A DNA stretch of 24,802 bases, from assembly GCA_002427535.1 (NCBI GenBank), contig DIRK01000016.1:1-24802 (forward strand), read 5' to 3'. The notes beneath the pieces are model-generated. The model saw only the letters and a list, made by a program, of their open reading frames with translations. It ran no database searches and was not told the origin of the DNA. Position numbers and translations under genes: made by a program. Shown one piece after another: positions 20,180-24,802 of this stretch (position 1 is its first letter; the number at the start of each line of letters is the position of its first letter). The DNA is from Mageeibacillus sp. UBA5438. GTDB taxonomy: Bacteria > Bacillota > Clostridia > Saccharofermentanales > DTU023.

Positions 20180-21305
20180 TGTTCGACCCTCCTTCTGCTA
20201 ATCTGGCCTTTTCCAATTGTTCCAACTCCTCGTGCGTCGTCTTGATGACGAGTTTCTGTCGTGTTCCCGCCAGGAACTGCTCCGCGGCAAAGAACAGGAA
20301 AATCGCGGCCTGGATGATGTCAATCATCTCGCTTGGCACGTCACTGTGCGTGGACATGAGGGAGCATCCCTTATTCAGATACGCCAAGAAGAACGCGGCA
20401 AAGGGGACGCCTAGGGGGTTGTTCTTGGCCAAAATGGCCACCGTAATGCCGACCCAGCCGTATCCGGGAAGATCGCGCCACAGGTAGTTATTATAACGGC
20501 CGAGCACCTCTATGCTTCCGCCCATGCCGGACAGCACGCCCCCGATGACCTGTGAAAGGACAATCATGGAGCCGACCTTCATGCCGGAGTACAAGGAGAA
20601 GGATTTGTTAATACCGATCATGCGTATGGAATAGCCCCAACGCGTCCTGTACATGAAAAAGGACACGATGACCACTGCGACAAGGGCGACAACAAATCCC
20701 CAGGACAGCTTACTATTGCCCGGTACGAGAGGCGGAATTTTCGCCGTTTCCTGGAATGCCTTGGTCATCGTCGCGCCTTTCGTACGATCGGCGAAATTAA
20801 AGTTCAGAAAGTGAAGCACGACATACAGCATGACAAAGTTCAGCATTAAGCTTGTCACCATCTCACTGGCGCCGAGCTTGACCTTCAAAAGGGAAGGAAT
20901 CAGCATGATCAGCCCCGTGACAATCGCGGCGACCAACACCGCGATCACGGCGTGAAAACCTGAATTCATATTCAGATACACCCCGATGAGCCCGCCGACA
21001 AAGCCGCCGACAAGCACACAGCCTTCACCGGCTAAGTTAAACTCATTGGCCGCGAACATGACACAGACGGCAAGCCCTGTAAAGATCGTCGGGATCATGG
21101 CGGCCAAGATCTGGTAGAAGTTTTGCGTGTTAAACGCGATACCGCTCCCGCCTGTCGTGATAAAAGGCCCGATCAACAAATACTGAAGTGCCTTCCACGG
21201 TTCTTTTGAACTTAAGAAAATAAATATGGCACCCACAGCTAACGCAAGGAAAATCGCCGCCGCGCCTCTGAAAATGCCAAACAGAACCATCCTTCTGTTA
21301 CGCAT
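20172..21305 (-). CDS. nupP: Nucleoside ABC transporter permease 1 (NupP-like)
   Basis: A 377-aa polytopic permease, longer than its partner. Landmarks are FNLAGEGCVLVGGFVGG (the periplasm-facing helix found in NupP/YufP proteins), LGASEMVTSLMLNFVMLYV and the cytoplasmic coupling region GINKSFSLYSGMKVGSM. The C terminus is hydrophilic and lysine/glutamate-rich. I chose the ATG at 21305, which has GGGAGG 6 bases upstream and overlaps the ATPase stop by 8 bases (ATGCGTAA); an open frame from 21332 would add nine residues. With permease 2 and the ATPase it completes a BMP-type importer. Confidence 0.93.
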   Translation of the reverse strand: MRNRRMVLFGIFRGAAAIFLALAVGAIFIFLSSKEPWKALQYLLIGPFITTGGSGIAFNTQNFYQILAAMIPTIFTGLAVCVMFAANEFNLAGEGCVLVGGFVGGLIGVYLNMNSGFHAVIAVLVAAIVTGLIMLIPSLLKVKLGASEMVTSLMLNFVMLYVVLHFLNFNFADRTKGATMTKAFQETAKIPPLVPGNSKLSWGFVVALVAVVIVSFFMYRTRWGYSIRMIGINKSFSLYSGMKVGSMIVLSQVIGGVLSGMGGSIEVLGRYNNYLWRDLPGYGWVGITVAILAKNNPLGVPFAAFFLAYLNKGCSLMSTHSDVPSEMIDIIQAAIFLFFAAEQFLAGTRQKLVIKTTHEELEQLEKARLAEGGSNNA

Positions 21306-22857
21306 GGCAAGACCTCCCGATTTCTTCATCACTCTGGCGTTTTAAACCGAGCATGTATTCGCCCATCATAATGTCATCCCAATTACCGTCGTCCAGGCAG
21401 GCGACGACCTTTCCCGAGTTCAAGACGATTAGGCTGTCAGACAGTTCCATGACCTCGTTCAAGTCCGCGGAGACAAGCAACACCGCCGCGCCTTCGCGCG
21501 ACAATTCCACAAGTTTCTTTCGGATCATCTCCGTCGCGCCCACGTCGATTCCGCGTGTCGGCTGGTCAGCGATGATCAGGATGGGGTCACTTGAAAATTC
21601 ACGGGACACGACCACCTTTTGAATATTGCCGCCCGAGAGCATGCCCACTTCCTGTTTCCTTGATTTGCAGTGGACCGCGTAATCGAAGATGAGTTTGTCG
21701 CTTTCCTCGTGCAAGGTTTTCATTTTGAAAAACGGACCCTTGTTAAAACGCCGATGGTGATAACGGTCCGAGATGACGTTCTCTTCAATACTGCCCGAGG
21801 AGGCAATGCCAAAGGCCATGCGATCTTCCGGTACGTAGGACACGCCAAGCGAGCGGATAGCGGCCTGGGGCCTGCCGATCAAGTTTTCTCCGCCGACTGT
21901 GGCCGTCCCCTCTTCAGGTAGCTTCAAGCCGAAGAGAATGTCCACTAACTCGCGCTGGCCATTGCCCTCAACCCCCGCGATCCCGACAATTTCACCGCTT
22001 CTCACGTCAAATGAAACGCCGTCGAGCACGCGTTTGCCCCACTCATTGACATACTGAAGATCGCGGACCGACAACACGACCTCGGTCGGTTTTGCCTCGT
22101 CCTTTTCGACGGTCAAAATCACATCGCGACCGACCATTTTACGAGAGATTTCCTGCTCCGTAATCGATGCGGTATCGTAAACGCCGACCGATTTTCCTCC
22201 GCGCATGATCGTGATCCGATCGGTCAGCTCTTTGATTTCTTTTAATTTATGCGAAATAAAAATGATCGTGAAGCCCTGTTCTTTCAAGTTTTTCAACTCA
22301 TGGAACAGCTCCACGGTCTCCTGCGTCGTCAAAACGGCGGTCGGCTCATCCAAGATAAGCACCCGCGCGCCGCGGACTAACGCTTTTAAAATTTCCACCT
22401 TCTGCTTCATGCCGACGTTGATATCAATCACACGCGCGTCCGGCTCCACATGCAGATTAAAGCGTTGTGCGTACTCTTGTGTCAGCTCAACTGCTTTTTT
22501 GTAATCAATGAACATGCCCGACTTTTTAGGCGTGATCCCCAACACAATATTCTCCGCCACCGTCAGGCTCGGGACGAGCATGAAGTGCTGATGCACCATG
22601 CCGATTCCACGCGCGATCGCATCTGTCGGCGACGCGAGGTGGACTTTTTCGTCGTTCACGATGATCGCCCCTTCAGTCGGTTGCTCAAGCCCGAAGAGTA
22701 TTTTCATCAGCGTTGATTTGCCCGCTCCGTTTTCTCCGATCAGGGCGTGGATTTCGCCTCTTTTGACGGAAAAATCGACCGATTTGTTCGCCGCGATTCC
22801 GTTCGGATAAACTTTTGAAATCCCCTTCATCTGAACAACGTATTCACCCTGTTCCAT
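21298..22857 (-). CDS. nupO: Nucleoside ABC transporter ATPase, two nucleotide-binding domains (NupO-like)
   Basis: Cytoplasmic motor of the importer, 519 aa, with two fused ABC domains as in sugar and BMP-type importers. Domain 1 has Walker A GENGAGKST (41-49), a divergent signature INVGMKQKVEIL and Walker B VLILDEPTAVL. Domain 2 has a degenerate Walker A (GVEGNGQREL), a good signature LSGGNIQKVVVSRE and Walker B LIIADQPTRGIDVGA. So one ATP site is likely stronger, as in RbsA. ATG at 22857 is preferred: AGGAGAAG lies upstream and the family starts MEQGEYVVQMKGISK-like; the frame runs open to 22962 through a hairpin. It is separated from the lipoprotein gene by 153 bases with two RNA structures. 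Confidence 0.95.
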   Translation of the reverse strand: MEQGEYVVQMKGISKVYPNGIAANKSVDFSVKRGEIHALIGENGAGKSTLMKILFGLEQPTEGAIIVNDEKVHLASPTDAIARGIGMVHQHFMLVPSLTVAENIVLGITPKKSGMFIDYKKAVELTQEYAQRFNLHVEPDARVIDINVGMKQKVEILKALVRGARVLILDEPTAVLTTQETVELFHELKNLKEQGFTIIFISHKLKEIKELTDRITIMRGGKSVGVYDTASITEQEISRKMVGRDVILTVEKDEAKPTEVVLSVRDLQYVNEWGKRVLDGVSFDVRSGEIVGIAGVEGNGQRELVDILFGLKLPEEGTATVGGENLIGRPQAAIRSLGVSYVPEDRMAFGIASSGSIEENVISDRYHHRRFNKGPFFKMKTLHEESDKLIFDYAVHCKSRKQEVGMLSGGNIQKVVVSREFSSDPILIIADQPTRGIDVGATEMIRKKLVELSREGAAVLLVSADLNEVMELSDSLIVLNSGKVVACLDDGNWDDIMMGEYMLGLKRQSDEEIGRSCHA

Positions 22858-22880
22858 CCGACTCTTCTCCTCTTTAATCC

Positions 22881-22901
22881 AAAAAACGTCCTTTGGGGAC
22901 G
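22881..22901 (-). terminator. Short intrinsic terminator upstream of the ATPase gene (attenuator)
   Basis: A 5-bp stem CGTCC/GGACG (22897-22901 with 22887-22891), 5-base loop, followed on minus by six T (22881-22886). It stands between the binding-protein gene and the ATPase gene, after the large stem at 22919-22951, and is probably leaky. Confidence 0.65.
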
Positions 22902-22918
22902 CACGCTCTTTTGATATG

Positions 22919-22951
22919 CGAGGGGGATCCAATCGGATAGGATCCCCCTCG
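22919..22951 (-). repeat. 12-bp perfect hairpin after the BMP lipoprotein gene
   Basis: CGAGGGGGATCC and its exact complement (22919-22930 and 22940-22951) with a 9-base loop, 60 bases after the lipoprotein stop. It lacks a T run on minus, so it looks like an mRNA-stabilising or processing stem rather than a terminator. Confidence 0.8.
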
Positions 22952-23010
22952 TCCCAAGTCAATCAATGAATGAATTCAAAGACATCAGGGTTGCTTCTTA
23001 AAGCGCGTCA

Positions 23011-24147
23011 TTAAGGCTGCATTTCGTCGCGCAGTTTAATGACACCGTCGGTCTCGTCGCCAATGGCGGAGGGAACCTGAATTTCGCCGTCGCGCACTTT
23101 CGCTTCCGCTTCAAGGACTTTTTCTTGAACGGCCTGGGGTGCGTAGGTGGCAAAGTTCTTGTCGGTCACAATGCCGACACCGCCTTCAACGAGGCCGAGG
23201 TTCACTTCTTTGCCCCAGTAGGTGCGTCCGGCATCCCACTCGTCAAAGAGCCAGATCAGTGACTGGTCAATATTTTTTAAACCTGAGGTCAGTGTGATCG
23301 CCGCCTGATCGTCGGGCAGTGTCAGCTCTTGGTCAGAGTCCACACCGATAAACCATGCTTTGCCGGTTTCGCTCGCAGCTTCCGCGCCGCCGTTACCGGA
23401 CAGGCCGGCCACGCCCCAGATGATGTCAACGTTGTTGTCATTGATCATGGCAAGGCCCATTTCCTTCGCCGTCGCGGTATCAACATAGCTGTTGACATAG
23501 CGCGTGTCGACTTTAACTTCAGCGTCCGTGTCTTTGACACCGTTCAAAAAGCCGTAAAGGAAGTCGTTGATAACAGGGCTGTCGATGCCACCGATGAAGC
23601 CGACGACTTTTTCAGCGTTGATGTTATTCAGATCGGTTTCACTTGTCATAAGTGCCGCGAATACGCCGATGAGGTAGCCCATGTCATTTTGACGATAGGT
23701 GAGGTTGACCACGTTCTGGTTTTCGCCCACATAAGTGTTGTCATCATAGATGAGGAACTTCTGGTCGGGATAGTTCGTGGCGGTTTCCTTCAGGAAGTCA
23801 GGCATCTGGTAGGTGCCGCAGACAATGAGGTCATATTCGCCTGTCTGCGCCACTTCGTCCAATGTTTCTTGCCATTTCGGCTGGTCAGCGTCGGTGCCAC
23901 CCATCTCAATGGTTTTATAGGTGATACGGCCGTCGGAAGCCAGCTTTTTCAATCCAGCTTCGGCGGAGTCGAAGAACGATTTGTCTCCGAGGTTGCCGTT
24001 CACGAGGCTGACAACGTTATAGACCTTATCCGTCGGTGCGTTTGTCTCGCCCGATTCGCTGGGTGCCGGTTCCACGGGCTTTTTGTCACAGGCAACAATC
24101 GAAATTGCCAACAGCACGACAAGCAAAATCGCAAATATTTTTTTCAT
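23011..24147 (-). CDS. nupN: BMP-family nucleoside-binding lipoprotein (NupN/PnrA-like)
   Basis: Extracytoplasmic substrate-binding protein of the importer, 378 aa. The first 20 residues are a lipoprotein signal (MKKIFAILLVVLLAIS, then IVAC with the lipidated cysteine at 20). A Pro/Ser/Glu/Thr-rich linker follows, then the two-lobed BMP domain with VVSLVNGNLGDKSFFDSAEAG (landmark GDKSFFDSA), YDLIVCGTYQMPDF, VGFIGGIDSPVINDFLYGF and IIWGVAGLSGNGGAEAA. The ATG at 24147 has AGGAGA upstream and opens the signal peptide; the frame extends further upstream without meaning. It is the first gene of the operon behind a strong promoter. BMP proteins of this type bind purine and pyrimidine nucleosides, matching the two hydrolases downstream. 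Confidence 0.95.
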   Translation of the reverse strand: MKKIFAILLVVLLAISIVACDKKPVEPAPSESGETNAPTDKVYNVVSLVNGNLGDKSFFDSAEAGLKKLASDGRITYKTIEMGGTDADQPKWQETLDEVAQTGEYDLIVCGTYQMPDFLKETATNYPDQKFLIYDDNTYVGENQNVVNLTYRQNDMGYLIGVFAALMTSETDLNNINAEKVVGFIGGIDSPVINDFLYGFLNGVKDTDAEVKVDTRYVNSYVDTATAKEMGLAMINDNNVDIIWGVAGLSGNGGAEAASETGKAWFIGVDSDQELTLPDDQAAITLTSGLKNIDQSLIWLFDEWDAGRTYWGKEVNLGLVEGGVGIVTDKNFATYAPQAVQEKVLEAEAKVRDGEIQVPSAIGDETDGVIKLRDEMQP

Positions 24148-24167
24148 CTTTTCTCTCCTTAAAGATA

Positions 24168-24191
24168 ATTGTGATCCCCAACCGTCACAAT
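24168..24191 (-). promoter_or_regulatory. Inverted repeat in the nupN 5' UTR
   Basis: ATTGTGA and TCACAAT (24168-24174 and 24185-24191) form a perfect 7-bp repeat with a 10-base centre, ending about 20 bases before the start codon. A further 5-bp pair, GCCGA/TCGGC, lies at 24210-24214 and 24232-24236. It could be a repressor operator or an RNA hairpin close to the ribosome-binding site. Confidence 0.4.
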
Positions 24192-24250
24192 CGTGTTGAG
24201 GGGCCAATCGCCGACTTAGTCCAAAAATTTATCGGCAAACTCTACCGTGA

Positions 24251-24279
24251 ATTGTACACAATTTCTTAATAATCGTCAA
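24251..24279 (-). promoter_or_regulatory. Promoter of the nucleoside uptake operon
   Basis: TTGACG (24274-24279), 17-base spacer, TACAAT (24251-24256); each hexamer matches five of six consensus bases. Transcription would begin near 24244, leaving a leader of about 100 bases before nupN. Confidence 0.75.
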
Positions 24280-24301
24280 TAAAAAGTTTATGCCATCTCA
24301 C

Positions 24302-24802
24302 TCAATCCCGGTCAAAAATATAGCGTCTCACAGCCATCACCCGGACCTCAAGATCCTGTGCGACGGGCGAAGCAATATCGATCAGCTGCACCGTTGAGCG
24401 GCTGGGCAATGCGACAAGTAATTGCTCATCTGAGACACGTACGGCGATCGTCTCTATCTGGCTCATGTCGGTATTCTTATGGACAAATATTACATCGCCT
24501 TCCAAAAGCGAAGAAAAATCAGAACCTCGGACGCCCTCCCCCTGACGGATCAACGTATCGCGGTCGCGGGACAACTCAATTCCCTGGAGAAGCGCCGACA
24601 CATGAATCGCGCCTTCAAGCGATATGCCGCGTGTCGTGATCCCGCCCGGGACAATCGGGCTGCTGTAAAAGGCCATCAAGGTCGCGACAAATAGCGGCCC
24701 GGGTGCTTCGTCCGCTACCATCGAGCTGTTCGGCGGCAAAAGCGCCACCCCCGAAGCATTGATCCAACCCACCCGCATACCCGGAAGCTGGACTCTCAAC
24801 AG
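24302..24802 (-). CDS. C-terminal part of an SH3b-NlpC/P60-like protein lacking catalytic residues
   Basis: The frame is open to the window edge, so the N terminus is missing. The visible 166 residues look like the end of a bacterial SH3 domain (LPGMRVGWINASGVALLPP) followed by an NlpC/P60 cell-wall peptidase fold: YSSPIVPGGITTRGI matches the usual YLWGG...GID entry, RDRDTLIRQGEGV matches the RDxxxQxxxG motif, and LLEGDVIFV matches the LxPGDLVFF strand. However, the catalytic DCSG is SLEG here, the histidine of HVGIY is Thr (IETIAVRV), and the third polar residue is Val. It is therefore probably a non-catalytic wall- or peptide-binding relative. It ends 23 bases before the nupN promoter, with no terminator visible. 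Confidence 0.6.
   Translation of the reverse strand: MLRVQLPGMRVGWINASGVALLPPNSSMVADEAPGPLFVATLMAFYSSPIVPGGITTRGISLEGAIHVSALLQGIELSRDRDTLIRQGEGVRGSDFSSLLEGDVIFVHKNTDMSQIETIAVRVSDEQLLVALPSRSTVQLIDIASPVAQDLEVRVMAVRRYIFDRD

Noticed and set aside
23329..24162. 277-codon open frame on plus opposite nupN
   Set aside because: Antisense shadow of the BMP lipoprotein; no start context and no family resemblance.

Overview
The window looks like a chromosomal segment of an anaerobic, fermentative member of the Bacillota (Clostridia-like). This is inferred from gene families only: a decarboxylase sodium pump of the OadB/MmdB type, a BmpA/Nup-type nucleoside ABC importer, a DarB/CbpB-like CBS protein, an L10 leader and strong AGGAGG ribosome-binding sites. 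I cannot name the species. Nearly everything lies on the minus strand; only a LysR regulator, a small zincin and the CBS protein are on plus.

Region 1 (1-9204) is the most interesting part. Read from right to left, one tight operon encodes a protein of the malonate decarboxylase alpha-subunit family (MdcA/MadA), a methylmalonyl-CoA-decarboxylase-type carboxyltransferase (MmdA), a small membrane anchor (OadG/MmdD type), a biotin carrier protein, the sodium-pump membrane subunit (OadB/MmdB) and an amidase-signature hydrolase. The regulator gene converges on the amidase. Beyond it lie a biotin ligase/repressor (birA) and a biotin transporter (bioY, cut by the window edge). No acyl-carrier protein and no MadC/MadD pair are present. 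My reading is a hybrid, CoA-linked, sodium-translocating malonate decarboxylase: MadA moves CoA from acetyl-CoA to malonate, the MmdA complex decarboxylates malonyl-CoA and pumps Na+, the amidase may release malonate from an amide precursor, and BirA/BioY supply biotin. The same inverted repeat (ATAAC-N6-GTTAT) occurs both at the regulator promoter and upstream of the operon, a likely LysR operator.

Region 2 (9205-12963) holds a small HExxH zincin, a membrane-anchored alpha/beta hydrolase co-transcribed with a MATE exporter, a 57-residue Cys-rich membrane protein, and a CBS-pair protein resembling the c-di-AMP receptor DarB/CbpB.

Region 3 (12989-16630) is the conserved rpmG-secE-nusG-rplK-rplA-rplJ-rplL operon, with a clear promoter, an L10 autoregulatory leader with attenuator, and a shared bidirectional terminator. 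L10 and SecE both carry C-terminal extensions.

Region 4 (16647-24279) is a nucleoside uptake and salvage operon: BMP lipoprotein, dual-domain ABC ATPase, two permeases, two nucleoside hydrolases and a flavodoxin-fold oxidoreductase. A strong stem followed by a short terminator separates the binding-protein gene from the ATPase gene. At the right edge is the C-terminal part of an SH3b-NlpC/P60-like protein that has lost its catalytic residues. There is no gene-free stretch longer than 300 bases, and I saw no insertion sequence, CRISPR array, tRNA or rRNA.
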